Source: Trichosporon coremiiforme (Eukaryota; Basidiomycota; Tremellomycetes; Trichosporonales; Trichosporonaceae). From it: a DNA stretch of 64,000 nucleotides. Under the pieces are notes generated by a model. That model worked only from the letters and a program-made list of their open reading frames with translations, had not been told where the DNA came from and did no database searches. Location: contig BCJJ01000028.1 in the NCBI GenBank assembly GCA_039545355.1, positions 388,540 to 452,539 on the forward strand, read 5' to 3'. Both the position numbers and the translations under genes were made by a program. Shown here one piece after another: positions 20,813 through 29,972 of the stretch (position 1 is its first letter; each line of letters opens with the position of its first letter).

Positions 20813-21910
20813 ATGTCCCAGCGACAAGGTGAGCTGCCAGCGATGCATATGAGCTGACAGGCAGACAAGGCTACGACGGAGCGGAACGCGCGCATCTTGC
20901 GCGAGCTCGTGCGCCAGCCCGACAACAAGGCGTGCGCCGACTGTCGCAAGAACGACGCGCGATGGGCATCCTGGAACCTCGGCGTGTACCTCTGCATTCG
21001 GTGCTCGGGTATTCACCGCAGCATGGGCACGCACATCTCCAAGGTCAAGAGTATCGACCTCGACATGTGGACGCCGGAGCAGATGGAGAACATCCAGAAG
21101 TGGGGCAACAAGCGCGCGAACGCGTACTGGGAGCGCCACTTGAAGCCGGGCCACATTCCGCCCGAGCAGTGAGTCAGGCTGTACTTACCGGTAACTGACG
21201 ACAGCAAAATCGAGTCCTTCATTAGGTCCAAGTACGAGTCGAGGCGCTGGGCGATGGAGGGCCCTCCTCCCAGGGACCCTAGCGTTCTGGACGGTGGCGT
21301 GCCGACCGCGACGCAGACATCAGCGCCGGCTGCTCCGCAGGCGACGTCCCCGCCGCCTCAGCAGCACCAGCAGCAGCAGAGGCAGGCGCACCCGCTCCTG
21401 TCGCGGCAGCAGAAGACTTCTCCTGCCTCCGCATCCGCGCCGGCGGCGGCTCCTGCTCCGGCGCCGATCGTCGACATCTTCGGTGACTCACAGCCGACCG
21501 CCCCCCCTGGCCCTGCTCAGACCTCGGCCCCGGCCCAGCCTCAACAGCCCCAGCAGCCCGCCGCGAACATGTTCGACCTTGACTTCCGTCCGCCATCGAA
21601 CCCGCGCCCGCAGAGCAACAAGGACGACATCATGTCACTGTTCAACAAGCCTACGCCGACGACCTCGGCCCCAGGTGGAGGCGGCTTCTTCGCGGCCACC
21701 ACGCAGTCCCCCCCGCCTCAGGCTAACCCGTACGCGTCCTGGAACGGCGGCATCACGAGCTCGGCCCCGCCCCAGTCTCAGGTGCAGATGAACACGGCCC
21801 CAGTGCCCACCTGGGAAGCCAACCCGTGGGCCCAGCCTGCTCCCCAGCAGCAGCAGCCCCCCGCGCCTAAGAAGGACGACCGCGACCCGTTTGCGAACCT
21901 CTGGGACTAG
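20813..21910 (+). CDS. AGE2: ArfGAP of the Age2/SMAP type (three exons)
   Basis: Exons are 20813-20828 (16 nt), 20865-21168 and 21205-21910. Both introns are exactly 36 nt (GTGAGC/GCAG and GTGAGT/ACAG). The product is 341 residues. The ArfGAP zinc finger CADCRKNDARWASWNLG...LCIRCSGIHR (about 25-55) contains the four cysteines and the catalytic arginine region of the family, followed by MGTHISKVKSIDLDMW and the IESFIRSKYESRRW end of the domain. The C-terminal 200 residues are Pro/Gln/Ala-rich with NPF-like and W-containing short motifs (DPFANLWD end), consistent with clathrin/adaptor binding in trans-Golgi or endosomal traffic. Confidence 0.9.
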
Positions 21911-22019
21911 AAATAGTTAGTTTAGACACCCCGCACTCACTCAGAAGTGCAACATATCCGTCCTTTGGGCTATAATTCATGCATTGGTCTGATTAGATAA
22001 CTGCTTTTGCTGGTGCGGC

Positions 22020-23063
22020 CTACTCGTCCTCCGGGTTCCACCTGACGGCGTCGACCTTGCGAATGCAGAGCTCGTAGTACCCCTCGCTCTGGATGTCGGT
22101 GGACAGGTCCTCGCTGGCGGGTGCGCCGCCGCCGACCTTGTGGTACTTGCTCTTCGGAGCCTCCAACTCGGCCTCGAGCGCGGCGGGGGCCTCGTTCTCG
22201 GCACTCCTTCCTCCGCCGAGGAGCGCAAAGCCGATGGTGCGAATCTTGTTCTGCATCATCTTGATCTGCTTCTCGCTCGTCTGCCCTGAGTTGGTGAGCA
22301 CGAACCCATCGAGCGGAAGGTGGACCGTCGTAAAGTTGAGTCCCGTGCACTTGAGCGGGCTCATCGGCGTCGGTTCCTTCGACGCATACTCGGAGGGCAG
22401 GTCGAGACGGTGCTGGAACAGATCGGAACGGACGGGACCGTCGGTCTGCAGGTTGCAGACCCAGCGCGAGCGCCAGGCGTCCCACCCCCTGTACGCGAGC
22501 TCGACACGCAGATGCGTGTACCGGTCGAGGTCCCAGGTCTCCTCGCCCATGAGCGTCTGCCGCTTGCGGTTGCGGAATGCGGCGTAACCTGTTCTGATTT
22601 TGCCCCTGTGCTCGACGGGGACGTTCAGAGACAGGATGCCGTGGAAGGACGCGTGCGACGGCTGGCCCTTCTCCTCATGCTGGGCCTGGGCAGAGTACGC
22701 GCCGCCAGAAGGACCCGTGTCGTCAGCGGCACTGCCGGCAGACGAGGGGAGCTGCGCAACACTGTCAGAGTCCGTGTTCGCAATCTCGCCGAGGTTGTAG
22801 CCCTGGTCCGAGACCTGGGTGAAGACACACGTCGATTGGCCGCCAATGTCGAGGTCGCTGCCCAGGGCAAAGTCGCCGACCTCATTCACGGGGGGAGAGT
22901 CCGCCGTGAAGGAGAAAATGGGGAGAGCACCGCTGTGCGGGTCCGGGTTCATGCGGAGCACTGCCGAGGTCATCAGCTGACGACTCGAAGCGGACCACAT
23001 ACCCTTGCCTGTGTTGCGCTTGAGGCCCTCGAGGGAGCGGTTCAGGCGCTGTGCGAACGACAT
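22020..23063 (-). CDS. CIA30: Complex I intermediate-associated protein 30 (NDUFAF1)
   Basis: 347 residues, single exon. The CIA30 domain is recognised from FTADSPPVNEVGDFALGSD near residue 50, VEHRGKIRTGYAAFRNRK..., LDRYTHLRVELAYRGWDAW, the FTTVHLPLDGFVLTNSG segment and the terminal IRTIGFALLGG...GYYELCIRKVDAV strand pair. The fold is a galactose-binding-like beta sandwich. The protein chaperones early membrane-arm assembly of respiratory complex I. The basic N-terminus (MSFAQRLNRSLEGLKR) can serve as mitochondrial targeting. An insertion of about 45 Ser/Gly-rich residues (near 100-140) interrupts the domain, as in other fungi. Its presence implies the organism has complex I. Confidence 0.88.
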   Translation of the reverse strand: MSFAQRLNRSLEGLKRNTGKGMWSASSRQLMTSAVLRMNPDPHSGALPIFSFTADSPPVNEVGDFALGSDLDIGGQSTCVFTQVSDQGYNLGEIANTDSDSVAQLPSSAGSAADDTGPSGGAYSAQAQHEEKGQPSHASFHGILSLNVPVEHRGKIRTGYAAFRNRKRQTLMGEETWDLDRYTHLRVELAYRGWDAWRSRWVCNLQTDGPVRSDLFQHRLDLPSEYASKEPTPMSPLKCTGLNFTTVHLPLDGFVLTNSGQTSEKQIKMMQNKIRTIGFALLGGGRSAENEAPAALEAELEAPKSKYHKVGGGAPASEDLSTDIQSEGYYELCIRKVDAVRWNPEDE

Positions 23064-23465
23064 GGTTACAGTTGATGGATGGTTATGCAACGCAAAACTA
23101 CCTAGGCGCTAATGTTATGTACTAGACCGAGGTGAGCGGAAGAGGTAACCGAGGGACGGTTGCGGGATACGGAGCAACTGCTGGAGCTGGAGCCCGAAGG
23201 AGTGGTGAGCGATGTTGTCATGTTCCCCCGCGACGCTACGGTGAGAAATCGAACCGCACAGAACAACGTCATGGCGGGACCAAATATACACACACACCCA
23301 GGTTGCACTCCGATACGTCGGAGCTGCTATCCCGATCGCCAGTGAGGACTGCTGCATGGTCTGGTCTACTGCATACTGCTTAAACGACGTCGCTATTTAC
23401 AGCCGCGAGCTCGGTCTACGATCAGCTCAGGTCTTGCTTTTGTTTGTTGCCCGGAAGCTAGCTAT

Positions 23466-24348
23466 TCACTTGAACGCCGTTTTCGGGTACTGCGTCTTGC
23501 CCGCCGCGGCCGAGTCGACAAACCAGTACACCTGCCCAGGCCTGTATGTCAGCTTGATTGCGTAGGACGGTTGCTTTTACTTACGTGACAGGGCGGACAC
23601 GAGAGCACGGAAGGCCCTTCTCGGGCTCGTCAAGGACCTCATGGAGGGTGTCCTGCTTGCCCTCGCCGGTCGCGACAAAGGCGCAGCGCGAAGCGTGGTT
23701 CAGGTCCGGGAACGTGAACGTGATGCGGCGGGGAGGGGGCTTGGGGCTGTCGATGATGCTGGCCACCCACATGTCATTCTCGGCGAGCAGGAGCGAGCCG
23801 GGGAAGAGGGAGCAGGTGTGTCCGTCGGGGCCCATGCCGAGCAGGATCAGGTCGAAGCTCGGGTACCTCACCGCGTTCGGGGCGGCGAACACGCTGATGA
23901 GCTGTTTCTCGTAGTCGTCCGCGATGTCCTGGGCCTCGCGCTCGTCCGCCTCCTTGTCCGCGTGCTGGCCCTCGGGGTCGGTCCGCGAGGCCTCGGACAG
24001 CAGGTCCGTGTTGATGGTGTGAATCTGCTCGCGCTTGATCGGCACGTGGTCGAGGAAGGCCTTGCAGCACGCCGCGTAGTTGCTCTCGGGGTGGTCGAGG
24101 GGCACGATCCGCTCGTCCGCGAAGAAAACCTGCCACTTGTCCCACTGCATACCCTGCGCATTGATCAGGGGCTTGAGGTTGTTGGGCAGCGAACCGCCAG
24201 ACAGCGCAATGGTGAAGAAACCGTGGTCCATGACAGCCTTGTCCTGCGCGGTCTTGATGAACTCGGCGAGCGAGCCCTGCAGACCTGGAACGTCGTCGAA
24301 GACGTACAGGATCGGCTCGGAAGGTTGCTGCACAGGTGCGTTCGGCAT
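23466..24348 (-). CDS. SOL3: 6-phosphogluconolactonase (two exons)
   Basis: Exons are 23585-24348 and 23466-23541, with a 43-nt intron (GTAAGT, CTGAC, ACAG); the product is 279 residues. It hydrolyses 6-phosphogluconolactone in the oxidative pentose phosphate pathway. Motifs are [24 protein letters not shown], the nucleophile-region motif [16 protein letters not shown] and RRITFTFP. The second exon supplies the conserved C-terminus [13 protein letters not shown], which the unspliced frame lacks. In-frame ATGs at 24414/24411 are an alternative start adding 22 residues. The symbol follows the yeast SOL3/SOL4 family; the paralogue cannot be distinguished. The preceding pathway enzyme, ZWF1, is also in this window. 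Confidence 0.9.
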
Positions 24349-24645
24349 TTTTGGTCGATGTGGTTGTGTTGACAACTGACTGGTCTCGGCAATCGCTGTC
24401 AGGTTCGTCATCATCGACCTCGGACGTCATCCGGTAGTCACGTGACCGCCCCATACGAGGTTGATGCATCGTCTGGGGTCGAAATCTCGGTATTCTTGCT
24501 TCTGTCTTGATCCGATGGCACCGGTCTATTGTATCGTCCGACAAGCGTAAAGCTGCACGGTTGCATAACATGACAGCACGGACACTCAGCTCTCGAGTAT
24601 CTCGCCAACGGCTCTACAGACCTGACTGGTTGAACTCTATCTGGC

Positions 24646-25416
24646 TCAGTGTAGCCGTCGCAAGCTGTATCCACGGCTTCTCGAGTCCTCGATCTTGCAC
24701 TCGCGGTAATTGACGTGCACATTCCTCGCGGGGATGAGCTGTAGCCGAACGTCGTCCGCGAAGGCGGCCACGGCCTCCTGGACCCCAACGGCCATGGTCT
24801 CCACGGCTTGGCCAACTTGGGCCGGTTCCCGTGCCCGTTTCGGGTACGCGTAGACGGAAAGCTGCCAAAATATCGGCGCCCAGTCGGTTGTGGCATGGAA
24901 ATATCCCGTGGTGGCTTTCAGAACAGCGGTGGCGAGGCGGTACACGGGTGTCTCATGGTGATTCCCGGCGCGGAGGCGGCGAGTGGCCACGCATTGCACT
25001 GCGTCCTCGAGTCCTGTCGGCTCTTCTAGCCGATGCATAGGCTCCTCGAGGCTCACGGTACCTTCGCGGGCCCACTTCTCCCGCTCCGCGTCTAGCATGT
25101 TGGGACAGAGCCGGTCATATCGCGCCACACGGTCGTGCCGCTCTCGCGCGTCCGCCTCGCGCTGGTCCTGGACGATCTTGGCGGCCGTGGCTCGGAAGCT
25201 CAGAAAAGCTTGAGATGTTTCGCACCCATCAAGCACTTCCAGGAGGTAGGCTTGAGCCACCTTCATTATCTCGAGCACCAGCGTGCGGTGGCGCTCCACC
25301 TCCCCCTTTGACGCCATGACGGACCAGAGCGCGGAGCGGACCGCCTCAAACGCGGGCGTGTACGGGTAGGGGTGGATACGTCGGAGATGGCTTGATTTAC
25401 TGACTGCTGTGGACAT
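24646..25416 (-). CDS. Orphan family protein, tandem copy A
   Basis: 256 residues, single exon, no recognised domain. It is clearly related to the neighbouring upstream gene. Shared features in order are IHPYPYTPAFEAVRSA near residue 15, ERHR...EIM..A..YLL, an FR.TA helix, a DA/EDA plus R+L block, ETPVYRLATAVL and an aromatic Y F....W region. Both are predicted mainly helical, with no signal peptide and no TM. This copy has a longer charged insert in the middle (about 90-130) and a basic C-terminus, RSRGYSLRRLH. Sequence-level function is unknown; the conserved N-terminal block suggests a dedicated binding surface. Confidence 0.6.
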   Translation of the reverse strand: MSTAVSKSSHLRRIHPYPYTPAFEAVRSALWSVMASKGEVERHRTLVLEIMKVAQAYLLEVLDGCETSQAFLSFRATAAKIVQDQREADARERHDRVARYDRLCPNMLDAEREKWAREGTVSLEEPMHRLEEPTGLEDAVQCVATRRLRAGNHHETPVYRLATAVLKATTGYFHATTDWAPIFWQLSVYAYPKRAREPAQVGQAVETMAVGVQEAVAAFADDVRLQLIPARNVHVNYRECKIEDSRSRGYSLRRLH

Positions 25417-25479
25417 GTTGACTTGTGTTGCCGCTGTCGTGGGACAGCTGTTCGTTTATGTATCCCGAAGCTGAGTGCG

Positions 25480-25550
25480 GCCGTGCTTGCAAGTAACATG
25501 GTGGCAGTGACATGGTGCAAGTGACATAGGTGGAAGTGCCATTGTCTTGC
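25480..25550 (+). repeat. Degenerate short direct repeats between the tandem orphan genes
   Basis: Three imperfect copies of a roughly 15-nt unit, (C)AAGTRACATGGTGG, occur in succession within the 398-bp gap separating the two paralogues, in the likely promoter of copy A. They may be remnants of the duplication or protein-binding sites; this is read by eye only. Confidence 0.4.
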
Positions 25551-25814
25551 AACCGATGAATACCACCAGCATTGTTCGGACTCGACAGCGGGCGATGCCA
25601 GCAATGCAGCCAAGAGATACATAATGCAGCACCGCTCTGCCACGACCACGCTTTATTCACAACGTAGACTGCATAGCTAACGAAAGCATAGGCTGTGAGA
25701 GAAATAGTACAATGAGCACAAGCACACCCTATACTGCAGAGGCACCGAATTGGCCGAACTTCGGTCTCTTGCCGTCCACTTCTGCCACACGTCTGTCAGT
25801 CACAGTCCATCCCA

Positions 25815-26579
25815 TTAGTCCCGCAGAGCCGGCGGCAACTCGTATGTCAAGGTCCTCTGCTCCTTCGTCTTGAACTGCACGTATTCCTTGAACGCGACGC
25901 GTGCGCTGGCGAAGCACGCGTCCACCTCAGCCGCGAGACGATCGATGGCCGCTTCGATGCCCTTGTCATGCGCCCTGGCAGCCTCCACGATCTTGCTCTC
26001 GAATGCATTAGCCTCCTTGAAGGGGTCCAGGGGCGCTCCGACCGCCCCAGGTGCAAAGGGGACGCCCCACACCCCACAGGTGCGGAAGTACGGCGCCGAG
26101 CACTCCGCGACTGCGAGCGCAAAGCGCAGAATCGGGGACTCGTACCCGTCACTCAACTTGCGACAGATGAGGTGGCGGAGGGCGTCCTCGATCTCTGACG
26201 GCTGCTCTGCGGCAGCAAGCGCCGCGGCGTGGCCTTCAGCGCTCACCTCCTGAGACGGGGGGACGTTCAGGGCAGCTCTCACCCGGTTGTTGAGGGCGGT
26301 GAGTCGCGCAAGGCCGTCCTCGAAGTGGAGCTTGACTGCAACATCGACAGCGGACCTGCGGAACACCTTGAGCGCGTTCTCCCTTCCCTCCAGCCCTGAC
26401 AGGACATAGACCGACGCCAGGTCCATGATAGACATCATGTGCTTGCGGTGCCGCTCGGCCTGGTCCCCGGGACGGATAGCCATGCAGACTGCGGAGTGCA
26501 CAGAGGCGAACGCTGGCGAGAAGGGGTACGGGTGGATGTGGGTGGAGGGGCACTTGAAGGGGGGCGTAAGCATGGTCAT
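25815..26579 (-). CDS. Orphan family protein, tandem copy B
   Basis: 254 residues from the ATG at 26579. This start was chosen because it places the conserved IHPYPFSPAFASVHSA block 14 residues from the N-terminus, exactly as in copy A. An upstream in-frame ATG at 26663 would add 28 residues. Conserved features shared with copy A are AERHR....IM.LA, FRRSAVDVAVK, IEDALRHLICRKL, ESPILRFALAV and YFRTCGVWGVPF. The C-terminal third is Ala/Glu/Lys-rich and strongly helical, possibly a coiled coil. There is no known domain, signal peptide or membrane segment. It is transcribed in the same direction as copy A, in head-to-tail array. Confidence 0.6.
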   Translation of the reverse strand: MTMLTPPFKCPSTHIHPYPFSPAFASVHSAVCMAIRPGDQAERHRKHMMSIMDLASVYVLSGLEGRENALKVFRRSAVDVAVKLHFEDGLARLTALNNRVRAALNVPPSQEVSAEGHAAALAAAEQPSEIEDALRHLICRKLSDGYESPILRFALAVAECSAPYFRTCGVWGVPFAPGAVGAPLDPFKEANAFESKIVEAARAHDKGIEAAIDRLAAEVDACFASARVAFKEYVQFKTKEQRTLTYELPPALRD

Positions 26580-27061
26580 CGACGTGGGGTGTTTAGAGCC
26601 CTGCTGCTGCGTTATGTAGTCGGAACCGTTGCAGGGTGAACGGCCATGAGACGCAAGCGCCATCACGGTTGGGCGATTGTTGTGGGGGGATGACAGTGTG
26701 CGATGGAGACAAGGAACAAGGCTCCCCTGATCTTACACTTGTAAAAACATTGGCTGCGTTGTCTGTGTAGTCATACTTTGTAGATCGACGTGCACGTCAT
26801 AAGTTACTTGGAACTGGGGTGTGGCAGTTCAGACTGGTACCTCATGCCCGGCACTTCGTTCCCCAAACAGACGGCCTTTATCAACCGACTCCATCTCCTC
26901 CGCTTACTACGTTCCACTACGACCCCCGACTGCCTAGATTGCACGCACCTCCTCAGCAACTCGCCACCCATCCCCCCTCGCTCATCATTGTCCCGCTTAC
27001 GTAAGCTGCGTCCAGTTGTGGCGGCTGCGCCCGGCGCACTGTCAGAAGCAACGTGTTCAAG

Positions 27062-27133
27062 TTCCTGTTCGTATAACGGCTAGTATGCTCGCTTGTCACG
27101 CGGGAGATCGGAGTTCGATTCTCCGACAGGAAG
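27062..27133 (+). tRNA. tRNA-Asp (anticodon GTC), intronless
   Basis: A complete 72-nt cloverleaf is present. The acceptor stem TTCCTGT pairs with ACAGGAA and the discriminator is G. The D arm is GTAT/GTAT-type, the anticodon stem is CTCGC/GCGGG with loop TTGTCAC (GTC anticodon), and the T arm is CGGAG-TTCGATT-CTCCG. A T5 run at 27135-27139 serves as the RNA polymerase III terminator. A second copy at 54975 has the same body but carries an intron. Confidence 0.93.
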
Positions 27134-27134
27134 C

Positions 27135-27139
27135 TTTTT
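27135..27139 (+). terminator. RNA polymerase III T-run after tRNA-Asp
   Basis: Five Ts begin two bases after the discriminator base, the standard pol III stop signal. Confidence 0.7.
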
Positions 27140-27401
27140 GGCCCCTGTCCTCCACATTGAAAGAGGATTGGAAGGTTGGAAAGGGTGTCTTGAAAGTGTG
27201 GTGGATGGACAACTGGATTGGTGGGAGTCGGTGCGGAGGTGCAGCCCGATGGAGGTTAGTTTCCCACGATGTGACCACACTAGCTTTCATGGAGTGGCTA
27301 CTGCACAAGGTCCTGGAACAACACGTCGACAATCACTGCTGAACCTGGTCAGGCAACGGGTGGAACCCCTCGAAGAAGTGAGCTACTCACAAAGAACATG
27401 G

Positions 27402-27710
27402 CTACTTGCTAGTGGGCGAAAGCAGGGTTTCGCGGAGAAGCCTGACCATCTTTCCCTCCTTGGTCCAGTCCCGAACAAGTGCGATCCGCGCGATGTGCAA
27501 GTCCTGCTCGAGCTTTACGATGGCAGCCTTTGCCACGGGGTTGTTCGTGCCCAATCGCTGATCAAAGTTGATAGACTGGCTCAGGTAGTTTTCGGTCGCT
27601 TTCAGCAGGCCGTCAGCGTAGCGCTGCTCGTTCATAGCCTCTCGGTCGCGCAGCCGCGTCTCGATCAGTCCTCGGAGCTGGGGAGGCGCCGCGAAAGGGT
27701 TGTCGGCCAT
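27402..27710 (-). CDS. Small protein of unknown function
   Basis: 102 residues starting MADNPFAAPPQLRGLIETRL in a good start context (GACATGGCC). It is helical, charged, without cysteine, signal peptide or membrane segment; short heptad-like Leu/Ile spacing near 60-95 suggests a coiled coil. It sits between tRNA-Asp and the aspartic-protease-like gene. Codon use fits its neighbours, which supports a real gene, but no family is recognised. Confidence 0.5.
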   Translation of the reverse strand: MADNPFAAPPQLRGLIETRLRDREAMNEQRYADGLLKATENYLSQSINFDQRLGTNNPVAKAAIVKLEQDLHIARIALVRDWTKEGKMVRLLRETLLSPTSK

Positions 27711-27957
27711 GTCGAACGTGCTGGAGTCACAGAAGTGGAGTAGTGTGGGAAGGAGAGGCGAGCGAGAGCCTGGTGTCCATTCGTATGATTTTGGTCAGCG
27801 CCCTCTGCATCTCCGTCTCGGGTGCAACTGCCACACACGACATGACGATGTGTTTCATGATCAACCTACGACAGAGCGCCCCAGTTATATCTTTAAAGTA
27901 ATGAAAGTGGTGTTATATCCAGTCATCTCTTTGCTTCGCGTGTCGTATCTATTCCGT

Positions 27958-29233
27958 TCAGATGAGCACGGCGGCAAGCGCAGACAGCGCCACAGCCCGC
28001 AGCGCGGGGCGGGCGGCGGAGATGCCGCTGCTGGCCCCAGACTTAACTGCTTTTGGGAACGTCTTTCCCGTCGTGAGGGGCTCGGCGCTCTGGCGGGCCG
28101 GCGCGGTACCCTCATTGAAGTCCTTGTTCTCAACCCTCGGTCCAGGCTTGACGGGGGCGAAACCAATTCTGCGCCCCTCGAGGTCCCACACACTGTACAC
28201 GGCGCTCAAGAAGGGTGTGCCGAGCCACGGCCGACCAGTAGCCGGAGTCAGGAGTGCGCGACAGGTGTTTCCCTCCTTCGCGATCCAATCTTCGGGCGCA
28301 AGAGACACAGTGATGTTCTTCAGCCCGATATCGAGCTTGGAAGAAAAGTTGCACGGCAGAGTCCACACGATCTCGTCGCCCTGCGTCCACTTCTGCGATC
28401 CTGTGATTTCCATCATTAACCCGTCCAAAGCGGCAGGGGGCAGGCCAATGTTCGGCACAGGGGCGACGTCGATCTGGCGTCCCTCGAAGTATTGGGTATC
28501 GGCGAAGGCGCCACTGGCCGCAAAGCCGACAAGGGGGACGGGCCACTCCCCCGTCGCCGTCTCGGTCAGGTTGACCCATACGGGCTCGCCGGCCGCGTAC
28601 GCTGCGTCAATTCGCCCGAGGCTCAGCGAGCCGATCCGCTTCGTCTCCCCCGCCTTGTCGCTGTACCCGACCCGGCGCGGGGCGAGGTACAGGCCCCACA
28701 GCTTCGTGTCCCACTCCGCGCTCAGGGCCGGAGTTGGCGCGTCCTTGTACCCCAGGCCAAGGAGAGCGTTGTTGATGCCCGGGGCTTCGGGGCCAGACTG
28801 GCCCGAGGGGTTGGCGAGCACTGCGGTCAGCTCCATCCTCCACGACAAACTCACGGAACTCGGTCGTCAGCGCGACATCACCAACGGCGATCCGATCCGT
28901 CACTCGTGCTCCGCTCGTCTTGCGGCCATCGGGCAGGTCGTAGCTGTCGACCTTGGTTCCTTCCTTCAAACTGCTCGAGGCGGGGGCATAGAAGCTTCCA
29001 CCGGCGAAGGGCGAGCCGCCCACGACTGTGAGACCCGAGGTAACGTCCAGAATCGCCTGGAGAGTCTGGGGAGGCGTGCCGACCTGGATCGCGACGACCG
29101 GGGTGAAGTCGCTGTCCTTGGAGTCGAGCGGGCCGCCACCGACTGCACGCTTCTGCAGTGACTCGGAAGCGTACAGGGGAACCGAGGTGGCCGCGGCGAG
29201 AGATGCCGCGACGAGGGGCAGCAGGGGAATCAT
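27958..29233 (-). CDS. Secreted, GPI-anchored aspartic-protease-like protein, probably inactive (two exons)
   Basis: Exons are 28855-29233 and 27958-28820, separated by a 34-nt intron (GTGAGT, GAGCTGACC, GCAG). The product is 413 residues. It has a signal peptide (MIPLLPLVAASLAAATS) and a pepsin-like bilobal layout: FTPVVAIQVGTPPQTLQAILD, a Y..P..SS stretch, a processed NNALLGLGY loop and a C-lobe with a PCNF cysteine region, EDWI and FLSAVYSVWDLEGRRIGFAP. The C-terminus is a Ser/Ala-rich stretch followed by a hydrophobic tail, like a GPI-attachment signal. The first catalytic site reads LDVTSGLT instead of D-T-G-S, and the C-lobe D-[ST]-G site is replaced by VPNIGLP. The fold seems kept but the active site lost; a binding or structural cell-surface role is inferred. 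Confidence 0.75.
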
Positions 29234-29972
29234 TGTAGGGTCGTCTGGTCTGGGTTGGGATGGGGAAAAATGCGCGCGGGTGAAAGAATGCAGAGTTTTA
29301 TGCATGCAGATGCCTGGAGGAAGGAGGGAGGGCAAGAGAGAGAGCCCAGATGCCAAGACCACCGGCCTGAGCGCAGCACATGACCTCGGGACAACTACGG
29401 CTCGCAAGAACTTGGGCAGAAGGAGAGATTTGGGGCGAGCGCGCTGGCCCGGTATGTTGCGCGTTACCGAATGTAGACCGGCTCTGGCATGTCTTGGCTC
29501 GGAGGCGTTTCATTTCCTCACCTGATCAACCCCGGTTCCTACATGGCTTTCGGACACGACACGGCCATGTGCTCCATGTTTAATCTCGGCACACCCTCAT
29601 TTCGAGAACAATGGTGCGCGGCCATCAACTGGCAATGTCGTTGAGCATCTGAAGGGAAGATGATGCAAGGACCCTCGGCCAAACTCTGGATCCTTCGTTT
29701 CGAGGGAGACGGCCGTGCGGTGAGGCCAGCTCAGAGGCCAGCGCGTGCGAGCAGACGTTGGTCGCGACGCGTCCTCTGTCGCGCCGTGGCGTCGGCAGTC
29801 CTGAGTCTTGGCACAAGCCATCGCGCAATCCCATGTTCCCATGTCATTCATTGAGTTCGCTGTGCATGCTCCTCTATCAACGGCTACAACTTTGATACAT
29901 GAGGTCTACCTCCTTTCTCTAGTCTACTGGACTTCGGAACCTTCTAACGACTATAACCTTTGCGAGCTACGT

